From a bacterium 1XD8-76 (GTDB taxonomy: Bacteria; Bacillota; Clostridia; Lachnospirales; Lachnospiraceae): a stretch of 64,000 nt of DNA. The DNA is taken from the NCBI GenBank assembly GCA_003611955.1, contig RAZE01000002.1:62001-126000 (forward strand), read 5' to 3'. How positions within the stretch are numbered: the stretch's first letter is position 1; each line of letters begins with the position of its first letter. The translations under genes and the position numbers were made by a program. Under the pieces are notes generated by a model that was given only the letters and a program-made list of their open reading frames with translations, was not told where the DNA came from and ran no database searches. Below, in pieces: positions 24,356-33,350 of the stretch.

Positions 24356-25272
24356 GACAGCAGAAAGCGCACTATTGCTTCAGACAGGAAGCCGGATCGG
24401 ACGTTCACAAATTATATATTTATGATGATGTGTCGGAATACGGCACATTTGACTGGTGGACGTGGGAATATACTGAAAGCGAAACCAGCGCGGAATTTTT
24501 CAGAAAGGCACTGGCAGAGATACCGGACAGCGCAACCGTTGAATTGCATATCAATTCATACGGGGGATCAGTCAAAGAGGGGATCGCAATCTATAACCAG
24601 CTTAAACAGAAAAAATGCAAAGAGATTGTGGCGTATGTTGACGGCTTCGCGTATTCGGTCGCGTCTGTTATCATGCAGGCAGCAGACCGCCGGATCATGG
24701 GGCTGGGTACAAGCCTTTTAATTCACAATATGTGGCTATCGGTAGCGGGGAACGCCGCCGAACTGCGGAAAGCTGCGGACGATCTGGACGTGCTTATGGA
24801 GAGCAACAGACAGATTTACATGGAGCGCGTGAACATCACGGAAGACGAACTGATCGAAATGTTAAACAATGAAACCTATTTAACGCCCGAACAGGCGGTG
24901 GAAATGGGCTTCGCTGACGAGGTGGACAAGGCGGCAACGCCCGCGCCGGATATGACACAGCAGTTACAACAGCAGCTTGCACAAATGCGCCGCGAAATGA
25001 CGGCGCAGAAGGCTTTCCACGAGGAAATGAAACAGTTTTGCAGGACAGCGCAGAAAAAGGACGACGAGGACACCGACGACGGGGAAAAGGACGACGAGGA
25101 CGGCACAGACGACGAGGACACCGACGACACCGGAAGCGGCGACGACGGCGGGAAAGGCACAGACGACACGGACGACGAAGACGACGAGGACAAAAAGCAA
25201 AAAGACACTCGAAAATATAAACTTGCGGCACTGATAGGACAGGCAGCCGCGCAATATCTGAAAGAGAGGTAA
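24352..25272 (+). CDS. ClpP-type prohead protease with acidic C-terminal tail
   Basis: 306-aa protein. Residues 20-200 are a ClpP-like serine protease: LHINSYGGSVKEGIAIYNQL, catalytic Ser in GFAYSVASV (about S102) and His in LIHNMW (about H125). After a coiled-coil segment, residues 228-285 are an extreme Asp/Glu tract built on DDEDTDD-like units, then a basic C-terminus. The family cuts scaffold and capsid precursors. The tail may serve as scaffold or capsid-interaction region; no separate scaffold gene is present. Confidence 0.85.
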   Translation: MRQQKAHYCFRQEAGSDVHKLYIYDDVSEYGTFDWWTWEYTESETSAEFFRKALAEIPDSATVELHINSYGGSVKEGIAIYNQLKQKKCKEIVAYVDGFAYSVASVIMQAADRRIMGLGTSLLIHNMWLSVAGNAAELRKAADDLDVLMESNRQIYMERVNITEDELIEMLNNETYLTPEQAVEMGFADEVDKAATPAPDMTQQLQQQLAQMRREMTAQKAFHEEMKQFCRTAQKKDDEDTDDGEKDDEDGTDDEDTDDTGSGDDGGKGTDDTDDEDDEDKKQKDTRKYKLAALIGQAAAQYLKER

Positions 25273-25279
25273 AAAGAAC

Positions 25280-26695
25280 ATGAAAAGCAAGGACGTAAAA
25301 GAACTTATGCGCGAGGAACTGGCACAGAAATTCAACAGCGCGCTGGAGAGCGGCGACGCAGAACAGGTGGCGCAGGCGTTCGCAGATATGGCAGACAATA
25401 TCCAGCAGGAAGTTTTGGAGCGCGCAAAGGACGCGGCAGCGGTTGAACAGATGGACGCGGCAGCACTGGCGGCGCGGGGGCTGCGGCAGATCACTTCCGA
25501 GGAAAAGAAGTATTATGAAGCCGTGATCGCTGCAATGAAAACGGAAACGCCGAAGCAGGCACTGGCAAATCTTGACGTGACAATGCCCAAGACGATCATT
25601 GAAGACGTTTTCGACAGTCTGAAAGCAGAACACAAGCTGCTTTCCGTGATCGACTTTAACAATACCACCCATGTCACAGAATGGATTCTGAATAAGAACG
25701 GGAAGCAGAAGGCAAAATGGGGCGATATTACGGCAGAATTTGAAAAAGAACTGTCTGGCGAATTTGAAAAGCTGGACATGGTTATGTTCAGTCTGACCGC
25801 GTTTATGCCGATCGCCAAGTCCATGCTGGATTTAGGTCCGACATGGCTTGACAGCTATGTGAGACAGGTTTTACAGGACGCTTTATACGTCGGGCTGGAA
25901 GAAGGGATCGTCTGCGGTACGGGCGTAAAAATGCCGATCGGCATGATGAAAGACATTACCGCAGCACACGCGGACGGCGAAGCATACCCCGACAAGACCG
26001 CGATCAAGGTTACGGCATTTACACCGGAAGTTTACGGCGGGCTGATCGGGAAAATGGCAGTAAGCAGGAACAACCGCCCCCGCGCGGTCGGCGAAGTGAT
26101 TATGGTCGTAAATCCGGTTGATTACTGGCAGAAGGTCATGCCCGCAACCACGATCCAGCGTCCCGACGGCACATACGCAAATAATGTGCTGCCTTATCCC
26201 ACCGAAGTGATCCAGTCCGAGGAAGTACCCAGCGGAAAAGCCGTGCTGGGTATTGCAAAACAGTATTTTTGCGGGATCGGCACAGGGAAAGACGGCGTGA
26301 TCGAGTATGACGACAGCTACAAGTTTTTGCAGCGCGAAAGGGTATACGCCGGACACCTTTATGGCAACGGCAAGCCGAAAGACAATAACAGCTTCCTTGT
26401 GCTTGACATTAGCGAACTGCAGCCCGCCGCATACATGGTATATACGGCGGCAGCAGGCGCGGCGGTAAGCCCTGCGGCATATATGGCAGAGGGCGTGGCA
26501 GCATACACAGGAGAGCCGGAGATCGTCGAAAAAGAAGTTGAAAAAAAGGCATGGACGGAAAGCGAGTTAAACGGAATGACCGTTGCACAGATCGAGGGGC
26601 TGGCGGCATATAAGGGCTACACGCTGACAGGCAACAACAAAGCGGAGAAGATCGCTTCTTTCCTTGCGGCGCAGACGGCAGCAGGCAGCAACTAA
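25280..26695 (+). CDS. HK97-fold major capsid protein with C-terminal HeH/LEM-like domain
   Basis: 471-aa capsid protein. An N-terminal helical delta-domain (residues 1-95) precedes the HK97 core, which includes AFMPIAKSMLDLGPTWLDSY and GIVCGTGVKMPIGMMKDITA. After a linker, the last 50 residues (ELNGMTVAQIEGLAAYKGYT onward) form a small helical HeH/LEM-like domain that also ends the major tail protein at 28139. The extra domain is probably exposed on the particle. AAAGAGGTAAAAAGAAC precedes the ATG. Confidence 0.88.
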   Translation: MKSKDVKELMREELAQKFNSALESGDAEQVAQAFADMADNIQQEVLERAKDAAAVEQMDAAALAARGLRQITSEEKKYYEAVIAAMKTETPKQALANLDVTMPKTIIEDVFDSLKAEHKLLSVIDFNNTTHVTEWILNKNGKQKAKWGDITAEFEKELSGEFEKLDMVMFSLTAFMPIAKSMLDLGPTWLDSYVRQVLQDALYVGLEEGIVCGTGVKMPIGMMKDITAAHADGEAYPDKTAIKVTAFTPEVYGGLIGKMAVSRNNRPRAVGEVIMVVNPVDYWQKVMPATTIQRPDGTYANNVLPYPTEVIQSEEVPSGKAVLGIAKQYFCGIGTGKDGVIEYDDSYKFLQRERVYAGHLYGNGKPKDNNSFLVLDISELQPAAYMVYTAAAGAAVSPAAYMAEGVAAYTGEPEIVEKEVEKKAWTESELNGMTVAQIEGLAAYKGYTLTGNNKAEKIASFLAAQTAAGSN

Positions 26696-26752
26696 CAGAC
26701 ATACAGGCGGCGGGGGCTTCCCTTGCCGCCTATCATAAAAAGGCGGTGCAAT

Positions 26753-27094
26753 ATGGCAGAGGTACAGGAAAAGACAGCCGAAGACATTCTGCTGGAAGAT
26801 GTGTTGAACGCGCTGGACGTGACTTTTGACGACGCGGCGACAAAAAAGAAAATACGGGACATTATGCAGCAGGGGCAGGCGCGGCTGGAACAAATAAAAG
26901 GCGGCGTGATCGACTTTGAAAAAGAGAAAACCGCGCGGACATTGCTTTTTGCTTTCTGCCGTTACGGGAGATCGAACGCCATAGAACAGTTTGAACATGA
27001 TTTTTCCTGCAATCTGACGGCGTTTGCGCTGGAAGCGGCGGTGGCGAATGTACCGGAAAAGGAAAGCGGGGCAGCAGATGAAGGCAAAGTTTGA
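26753..27094 (+). CDS. Head-tail connector protein (gp6-like)
   Basis: 113-aa helical protein (MAEVQEKTAEDILLEDVLNA...). Length, helix content and place after the capsid gene fit DNA-packaging/adaptor proteins of HK97 phages. A hairpin with stems aggcggc/gccgcct lies in the gap before it. ATG 26753 follows AAAGGCGGTGCA. Overlaps the next gene. Confidence 0.65.
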   Translation: MAEVQEKTAEDILLEDVLNALDVTFDDAATKKKIRDIMQQGQARLEQIKGGVIDFEKEKTARTLLFAFCRYGRSNAIEQFEHDFSCNLTAFALEAAVANVPEKESGAADEGKV

Positions 27095-27410
27095 AGAATT
27101 TAACGACGGGATCGCGGACGTGTGCAACGTGAACGGGGAAGACAGGCTGGAAAGAGTAAAAACGGGGCTGCGCTTCGGCAATGAAAACGTGGGGATCACA
27201 AGACACTATGCAGCACAGGCGGCAGACACCCGCGTGGATCGCGTTATACATATTCTGCGGCAGCAGGACATAAAGCCACATCAAGTTGTAGTGATCGAGG
27301 GCGAACAATACGACATTGACAAAGCGGATCACATAAAAGACACATTGCCGCCCATTACAAAATTGTCACTGATTAAATTTGAAAAGCACAAAGAAAGGGA
27401 TTTTGCATGA
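27078..27410 (+). CDS. Head closure / head-tail joining protein
   Basis: 110-aa beta-rich protein (NVNGEDRLERVKTGLRFGNE, VIHILRQQDIKPHQVVVIEG) fitting the SPP1 gp16-like stopper family by length, pattern and order. Starts at ATG 27078 inside the previous gene and overlaps the next by ATGA. Confidence 0.65.
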   Translation: MKAKFEEFNDGIADVCNVNGEDRLERVKTGLRFGNENVGITRHYAAQAADTRVDRVIHILRQQDIKPHQVVVIEGEQYDIDKADHIKDTLPPITKLSLIKFEKHKERDFA

Positions 27411-27817
27411 AAATAAATGCAGCGCAAGCGATCCCACCGGAACAACTGGGAATTGCGCTTTCCACGGTGCTTCTTGAATGGGCAGAAAATCAAGAAAAAG
27501 ATTTTGTAAAGGCAATCGACGCAGCAGCCGAAGCCTGCAACGAAACGGCGAAGCAGTACGCGCCGACAAGTAATAGACGGCGATCGGGAACGTACCGGAA
27601 TAATTTTGCGATTGATAAGGGCTGGCAGGAACGCCACCACTATACAGCAGAGTGGCACGTTAAAACGCCGGAATACCGATTGACACATTTGCTGGAAAAC
27701 GGACATTTGACGCGGGACGGGACGCACCGGACAAAAGCAATAAAGCATATCAAATACGGGCGGCAGATTGCCGAACAGGTTTTAGAAGAAAAGCTGGAAG
27801 GATTGTGGGGTGAATAA
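27407..27817 (+). CDS. HK97 gp10-like tail completion protein
   Basis: 136-aa protein with the family signature YRLTHLLENGHLTRDGTHR followed by TKAIKHI near residue 90, as in HK97 gp10-like putative tail-component proteins that join head and tail. A basic RRRSGTYRNNF segment precedes it. Confidence 0.8.
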   Translation: MKINAAQAIPPEQLGIALSTVLLEWAENQEKDFVKAIDAAAEACNETAKQYAPTSNRRRSGTYRNNFAIDKGWQERHHYTAEWHVKTPEYRLTHLLENGHLTRDGTHRTKAIKHIKYGRQIAEQVLEEKLEGLWGE

Positions 27818-28132
27818 ATGGACATACGGGCATACATAGAGAAAGAAACGGGACTTCCGACGGCAGAGGTAGCATTCACAAAGCCGCAAAAGCTGCCGTT
27901 TATCGCTATTCTTGACCGGACGGACGACGACGGCGACGACTATCACGCGCAGTTATTATCCCATGATCTGACAGTGGAATTTTACGCCGCGCGAATTGAC
28001 GCAGAAAACGAAAAAAAGATTGAGGCGGCATTTGCGAAGCAAGGGTGGAAAGTGACAAAAGACAGGGAGTGGATCTCAGAGGAAAAAATGTTTGAAACAA
28101 TTTATACAACAAATTTTATAGAAAAGAGGTAA
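27818..28132 (+). CDS. Tail terminator-like protein
   Basis: 104-aa protein (MDIRAYIEKETGLPTAEVAF...), placed between gp10-like and the major tail protein where tail terminators lie. Pattern LTVEFYAARIDAENEKKIEA fits the alternate alpha/beta plan of that family. It follows the previous stop without a gap. Assigned mostly by position. Confidence 0.6.
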   Translation: MDIRAYIEKETGLPTAEVAFTKPQKLPFIAILDRTDDDGDDYHAQLLSHDLTVEFYAARIDAENEKKIEAAFAKQGWKVTKDREWISEEKMFETIYTTNFIEKR

Positions 28133-28138
28133 AAGCGC

Positions 28139-28909
28139 ATGAAAAAGGGAACGAAGGAAAAAGTCACGCTGGGAAGCGGTATGCTCTACATGGCAGAGTT
28201 TACAGGCGACTTTGCGAAAGACTTTGCAGACATTTTAAAGCAGCTTATGACACCGGAAAATCACGCGGGCTGGATCAAGGGCGGCGCAAGCATTGAGTAC
28301 AAGCCCACAATGACACAGGAAAAAGACGATTTAGGGCATGTTGTAAAAGAAATTCTGACAGACGAGGAAGCCACTTTTAAATCGGGGCTTTTCACATGGA
28401 ACGGAGAGACGCTGGCGAAATTTGCAGCGACAGCAGAGATCACAACGGAACGGAAAGACGGGAAAGCATACCGCCGTTTGAAAATCGGCGGCACAGCAAA
28501 CGACGACGGGAAACAGTATGCAATTTTATTCGTGCATGAAGATCCCGTGGAAGGGAACTGCTATTTGCTTGTAGTCGGCAGAAATTCCGCTGGATTTACA
28601 ATCACATTTGCGGCAGATTCGGCAACCGTGATCGACGCAGAATTTACATGCAAACCGCACGACGAACGCGGGACGCTGATTGAGTTTGTAGAGGAAATCG
28701 ACGACGACTTTGAGGAAACATACACCGAAGAAGAATTAAACGCGCTGACAGTCGCACAGATCGAGACGATCGCAAAGGCGAAAGGCTACACATTGACGGG
28801 CAGCAATAAGGCAGAAAAGATCGCTTCTTTCATTGCGGCGCAGACGGCAGCAGGCGGCGGCAGCGGTGAGGAAATCGACAACGGCAATGAAGAGAGCGGC
28901 ACAGAATAA
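28139..28909 (+). CDS. Major tail tube protein with C-terminal HeH/LEM-like domain
   Basis: 256-aa protein. The N-terminal 180 residues are beta-rich, as in phage major tail proteins; the C-terminus carries EELNALTVAQIETIAKAKGY and NKAEKIASFIAAQTAAGGG, near-identical to the end of the capsid protein. So the same small helical domain decorates head and tail. Located between tail terminator and chaperone genes, which supports the tube assignment. Confidence 0.75.
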   Translation: MKKGTKEKVTLGSGMLYMAEFTGDFAKDFADILKQLMTPENHAGWIKGGASIEYKPTMTQEKDDLGHVVKEILTDEEATFKSGLFTWNGETLAKFAATAEITTERKDGKAYRRLKIGGTANDDGKQYAILFVHEDPVEGNCYLLVVGRNSAGFTITFAADSATVIDAEFTCKPHDERGTLIEFVEEIDDDFEETYTEEELNALTVAQIETIAKAKGYTLTGSNKAEKIASFIAAQTAAGGGSGEEIDNGNEESGTE

Positions 28910-28978
28910 CAGATAAACACGGGGCTGGCATTTCCAGCCCCAGCACAATATAAGAAAAAACGGAAGGAAAGTAAAAGT

Positions 28979-29368
28979 ATGAATTTTAAAGTTAATTTTC
29001 AAAAGGCAAAAAGAAATTATATGGTTTTGACATTTGACGACGAACGAGAGGAAAACGGCAAAATAGTGGAGTTTGAAAGAGTGATCCACGTCGGTATGCC
29101 GAAAAAACGCGTTTTTTCGGCGTTAATGGATATGCAGGATATAGTGGACAAACGGGACGAAGCACAGACCGCAGCGGAAAAGAACGGGGCAAACAGGGAG
29201 ATTATAGACGAATTATACGAACTCACGGCGCAGGTTCTTTCCAATAATCTGAAAGGCGAAAAAATAACAACGGAGTGGGTAGAGGATCAGCTTTCAATAG
29301 ATGAAATTAAAGAACTTCTCACACAGTACGCCAGTTTTGCGAACGGTGAAGCGACAAACCCAAACTAG
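28979..29368 (+). CDS. Tail assembly chaperone, gpG-like
   Basis: 129-aa protein (MNFKVNFQKAKRNYMVLTFD...), acting as chaperone for tape-measure packing before tail tube assembly. GGAAGGAAAG precedes the ATG. The slippery heptamer AAACCCA at 29356-29362, phased A-AAC-CCA, lies four codons before the stop, allowing -1 shift into the downstream frame. Confidence 0.8.
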   Translation: MNFKVNFQKAKRNYMVLTFDDEREENGKIVEFERVIHVGMPKKRVFSALMDMQDIVDKRDEAQTAAEKNGANREIIDELYELTAQVLSNNLKGEKITTEWVEDQLSIDEIKELLTQYASFANGEATNPN

Positions 29369-29634
29369 AGCCGCCCTTCTATCCGACAGAGGAAACCGGA
29401 TTCTATGACATACCGACATACTGGGAACATTTAGTACATACATACACGGGACTGAATGTAAATGAGATAGAAGAACTTGAATATATAGATTATTTACAGT
29501 ATAGGCGGGATGCGTTCATTCACGAAATGAACAAAACAGAGGAAGGGCGGGAATATTTGGAGAACGCGCAGACACTATCACAGACAGAGCCGGACAGAAA
29601 ACGCCTGCGGCAGCTTTTCGGAAGGAAAGGATAG
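28979..29634 (+). CDS. Tail assembly chaperone fusion, gpGT-like (-1 frameshift product)
   Basis: Slippage on A-AAC-CCA (29356-29362) joins the G protein to a -1 frame that continues KLEPPFYPTEETGFYDIPTY through YWEHLVHTYTGL and ends at 29634, giving about 218 aa. The T part has no start codon or ribosome site of its own, and it fills the entire gap up to the tape measure gene. This is the conserved lambda G/GT arrangement. No downstream structure was analysed. Confidence 0.8.
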
Positions 29635-29640
29635 GCGGCA

Positions 29641-32463
29641 ATGTCAAAGGGACTGAAAGGAATTACAGTAAAAATCGACGGCGACACAAAGCCGTTAAAT
29701 CAAGCACTTTCAAAAGTAAATTCAGAATCAAAAAGCCTGCAGGGAGAACTAAAGGGCATAAATTCCCTTTTAAAATTCGATCCGAAAAATACGGAACTGC
29801 TGGCACAGAAACAGACGGTTTTATCACAGGCAATCGAACAGACGGAAAACAAGCTGAAGACGCTGACGCTGGCGCAGCAGCAAATGGCAGAAGCCGGAAA
29901 AAATGCGGACAATAGCGCAGAATACCGCGATTTACAGCGGGAAATTGCGGCGACGCAGCAGAAACTGGCGGGCTATAATTCACAGTTAAAAAATACACAG
30001 AACGCACAGAAACAGGCGGCAAAGGAAGCCGAAACGCTGGGGCAGAAAATATATAAAATTGCAAGCCATATTCCGATTGTAAATAAGCTGGCAGAAGGTT
30101 TTGTGAAAGCAAAGCAAAAAATCACGGAAACTGTAAAAGAAAGCGCAACAGTACAGAAAATCGGATCAGCAGTTGAGGGGGCACGGCAAAAAGTCGAAGC
30201 CTTTAAAAATTCCCACCCGCATGTAAAAAAAGTTGCTGACGCTTTCCACAGCATGAAGGAAAAAGCGGACGAATTAAAAAGCAAGCTGCCGACGCTTCAA
30301 CAATCACTGGCAGCGGTAGGAAATGCGGCAGCAGGCGCGGCAAAAGGCGGCTTTAAGGCGTTAGAAGTAACGATCGGCGGCACAATGAAAGCGTTTGCGG
30401 CTTTTTCCACGGCAGCACTCACAGCAGGCGCAGCGATCACAAAAAGCGCAGTCGAACACTACGCAGATTATGAACAGCTTGTGGGCGGTGTAGAAACGCT
30501 TTTTGGGGCTGGCGGGCAATCGCTGGGGGAATATGCAAAAAGCGTCGGGAAAACGACGACAGACGCAAAAAAAGAGTATGACAGCTTAATGAAGGCGCAA
30601 GAAACCGTTTTAAAGAACGCGGACAACGCCTATAAAACCGCCGGACTATCTGCTAATGAGTACATGGAAACCGTAACGGGATTTTCCGCAGCACTTATCA
30701 GCAGCATGGGCGGGGACACAGAAGCAGCGGCGAAAAAAGCGGATATGGCGATCACGGACATGGCAGACAACGCCAATAAAATGGGATCGGATATATCATC
30801 AATACAAAACGCATACCAAGGCTTCGCAAAGCAAAATTACACAATGCTGGATAACTTAAAACTGGGCTACGGCGGCACGAAAGAGGAAATGCAAAGGCTT
30901 CTTGACGACGCAACAAAGCTATCCGGCATAAAGTACGACATATCATCTTATGCGGACATTGTAGACGCGATCCACGTCGTACAGACGGAAATGGGGATCA
31001 CGGGAACAACCGCAAAAGAAGCAAGTGAAACAATATCGGGATCAATCAATGCGGCAAAATCAGCATACGAAAATCTTGTGACGGGGCTTGCTGATGAAAA
31101 CGCAGATTTAGACGGACTGATCGACAATATGGCAGACAGCGTTTTAACGGTGGTTGACAATGTACTTCCACGAATTATGGAAACCGTGCCACGGATCGTC
31201 GAAACCGTCCCGAAATTGATAGAAGGACTAAGCACGGCATTTAAAGGAATAGCCGGACAGTTAGGCGGGCTTGCGGATCAGCTTTTGCCGCCGCTCATGC
31301 AGGCATTTTTTACACTGATACGGACAGTAACAGGCGCATTGCCTACACTGTTACCGCAGATATTAAACGCAGCAATAACACTTTTTAGCGGGATTTTACA
31401 GGGGCTAACGGAAACCATACCACAGCTTCTTGCAATGCTTCCCACTATCATTCAGACAATATCACAGGCACTTATAACAAATCTGCCGCAGATCATTTCA
31501 ATGGGCGTACAAATCCTTGTAAGTCTCATTAACGGCATTTCACAGACGATACCCCAACTTATAACCGCAATTATAGAACTGATCCCCGTTATTGTGCAGG
31601 CGATCATGGATAATTTACCGCTAATCATAGACGCGGGGCTGAATCTTTTACTTTCCCTTATATCGGGAATAGTACAGGCGATCCCGCAGCTTATAGCAAT
31701 GCTGCCGACGATCATAAATACGATTGTGTCGCAGATCGTTTCCATGCTGCCAAAGATCATAGAAACGGGCATACAGCTTTTAAATTCGCTCATATCGGGA
31801 ATTGTGCAGGCAATCCCGCAACTGATCGCAACGCTGCCACAGGTCATTACTTCGACAGTGAACACGATTATTGCAAATCTGCCAAAGATCATACAGACAG
31901 GTATTGAACTTCTGGGCGCGCTCATATCGGGAATTATTCGGGCGATCCCGTCACTGGTCGCAGCATTGCCACAGGTATTTTCCGCGATCATCAATGCCTT
32001 TAAAGGGATCAACTGGGCGGATTTAGGAAAGAACATCATAGACGGCGTTATAAACGGCGTAAAGAACGCCGCCAGCAGTCTGATAAATGTATTTAAGGAT
32101 TTAGCGGAGTCGGCACTGGACGCAGTAAAAGACTTTTTCGGGATTGCCAGCCCGTCAAAGGTCATGCGGGATCAAGTCGGAAAAATGCTTCCGGCAGGCA
32201 TGGCGCAGGGCGTGGAAGACGGCATGGACGCAGAGGAAAAGAGGATCAAGGCAGCAATGGCGCGCGGAGTGCCTACGACGATCGACGGGTACATAAAGGC
32301 GGGCGGCAGTGGTACGACGGGAAGCGCGCAGACGGCAGCAGGGGGCGGCGGTTTTGTGCAAAATCTGACGATCAACAGCCCGCGCGAATTATCGCCTTCA
32401 GAAACGGCGCGGATGAACAGAAACGCAATGCGGCAGACCGTACTAAAACTGAAGCCGACGTAA
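29641..32463 (+). CDS. Tail tape measure protein
   Basis: 940-aa protein whose length sets tail length. The first 200 residues are coiled coil (VNSESKSLQGELKGINSLLK). A TP901-type core follows (FGAGGQSLGEYAKSVGKTTT). Residues about 530-800 are highly hydrophobic with imperfect repeats of about 39 residues of the form LISGIVQAIPQLIAMLPTII. The C-terminus carries FFGIASPSKVMRDQVGKMLP. Largest gene of the window. Confidence 0.93.
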   Translation: MSKGLKGITVKIDGDTKPLNQALSKVNSESKSLQGELKGINSLLKFDPKNTELLAQKQTVLSQAIEQTENKLKTLTLAQQQMAEAGKNADNSAEYRDLQREIAATQQKLAGYNSQLKNTQNAQKQAAKEAETLGQKIYKIASHIPIVNKLAEGFVKAKQKITETVKESATVQKIGSAVEGARQKVEAFKNSHPHVKKVADAFHSMKEKADELKSKLPTLQQSLAAVGNAAAGAAKGGFKALEVTIGGTMKAFAAFSTAALTAGAAITKSAVEHYADYEQLVGGVETLFGAGGQSLGEYAKSVGKTTTDAKKEYDSLMKAQETVLKNADNAYKTAGLSANEYMETVTGFSAALISSMGGDTEAAAKKADMAITDMADNANKMGSDISSIQNAYQGFAKQNYTMLDNLKLGYGGTKEEMQRLLDDATKLSGIKYDISSYADIVDAIHVVQTEMGITGTTAKEASETISGSINAAKSAYENLVTGLADENADLDGLIDNMADSVLTVVDNVLPRIMETVPRIVETVPKLIEGLSTAFKGIAGQLGGLADQLLPPLMQAFFTLIRTVTGALPTLLPQILNAAITLFSGILQGLTETIPQLLAMLPTIIQTISQALITNLPQIISMGVQILVSLINGISQTIPQLITAIIELIPVIVQAIMDNLPLIIDAGLNLLLSLISGIVQAIPQLIAMLPTIINTIVSQIVSMLPKIIETGIQLLNSLISGIVQAIPQLIATLPQVITSTVNTIIANLPKIIQTGIELLGALISGIIRAIPSLVAALPQVFSAIINAFKGINWADLGKNIIDGVINGVKNAASSLINVFKDLAESALDAVKDFFGIASPSKVMRDQVGKMLPAGMAQGVEDGMDAEEKRIKAAMARGVPTTIDGYIKAGGSGTTGSAQTAAGGGGFVQNLTINSPRELSPSETARMNRNAMRQTVLKLKPT

Positions 32464-32467
32464 GGGG

Positions 32468-33337
32468 GTGGAGAAAATAAAAGTTATAAAATGCGAGAAT
32501 GACAACGGGCTTTCTGCCGTATTTACCTACGATCACGACGTAACGGAGTTTTTTCTTGTATCGCTTGACGGCGTATACAGAATGAAAAACGCAGTACATA
32601 CATCACAGAACGCCACGACGGACGGCAGCAGCTACGGCGGGGAGACGCTAGAACAAAGAAATATTGTTATTACGGCGAATATCCGCAGGAATTACAGGGA
32701 AAACAGAGATCATTTATCGCGCGTATTCAAAAAAGGAGCAGAAGGCACGTTTTACCACACCGAGGACGGGCAGACACGGAAAATAAAGTACCGCGTGGAA
32801 GATATTGATATAGCGGAAAAGGGCGTTTTGCGCCCTGCCGTTATATCGCTGATTTGTCCCGATCCCTACTTTAAGGACGACACAGCGACGCACATTGAAA
32901 TGGCAAGCTGGGAAAGCGGTTTTGAATTTCCGTGCGAGATACAGGAAAGCGGCATGGAATTTGGTACGCGGTCAAAAGAGACAATCAAGGTCGTGGACAA
33001 TAACAGCACAACGGCAATCGGTATTCAAATGACGATCATTGCGGAAGACGTTGTTATAAACCCGTCAATTATGAACGTGACGACGGGGGAAACGCTGAAA
33101 TTACTTTGCACTATGCAGCCGGACGATCAGATCGTCATAACAACAGAGCAGGGCAATATAGACGTTATTCTTTTCCGCGGCGGGGAGAAGATAGACTACA
33201 ACTACACCGTGGACGAGGAAAACGAAGGTTATGTCCAGCTAGAGACAGGCAGGAACTATATAAACTATACGGCAGACGAAGGCGGCGACTACATGAATGT
33301 AAATTTTGACTTTGAAAACTGCTATGTAATGCCGTAG
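32468..33337 (+). CDS. Distal tail protein (Dit-like)
   Basis: 289-aa protein placed right after the tape measure, the normal Dit position. LRPAVISLICPDPYFKDDT and KNAVHTSQNATTDGSSYGGE match phage tail proteins of the SPP1 gp19.1 type that form the baseplate hub. Starts at GTG 32468, five bases after AAGGGGG overlap. Complete. Confidence 0.8.
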   Translation: MEKIKVIKCENDNGLSAVFTYDHDVTEFFLVSLDGVYRMKNAVHTSQNATTDGSSYGGETLEQRNIVITANIRRNYRENRDHLSRVFKKGAEGTFYHTEDGQTRKIKYRVEDIDIAEKGVLRPAVISLICPDPYFKDDTATHIEMASWESGFEFPCEIQESGMEFGTRSKETIKVVDNNSTTAIGIQMTIIAEDVVINPSIMNVTTGETLKLLCTMQPDDQIVITTEQGNIDVILFRGGEKIDYNYTVDEENEGYVQLETGRNYINYTADEGGDYMNVNFDFENCYVMP

Positions 33338-33350
33338 AGGGGGGGAGAGC

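Noticed and set aside
24836..25672. Long minus-strand ORFs over the protease tail
   Set aside because: Arise from the Asp/Glu codon tract read in reverse; low-complexity products with no start signals.
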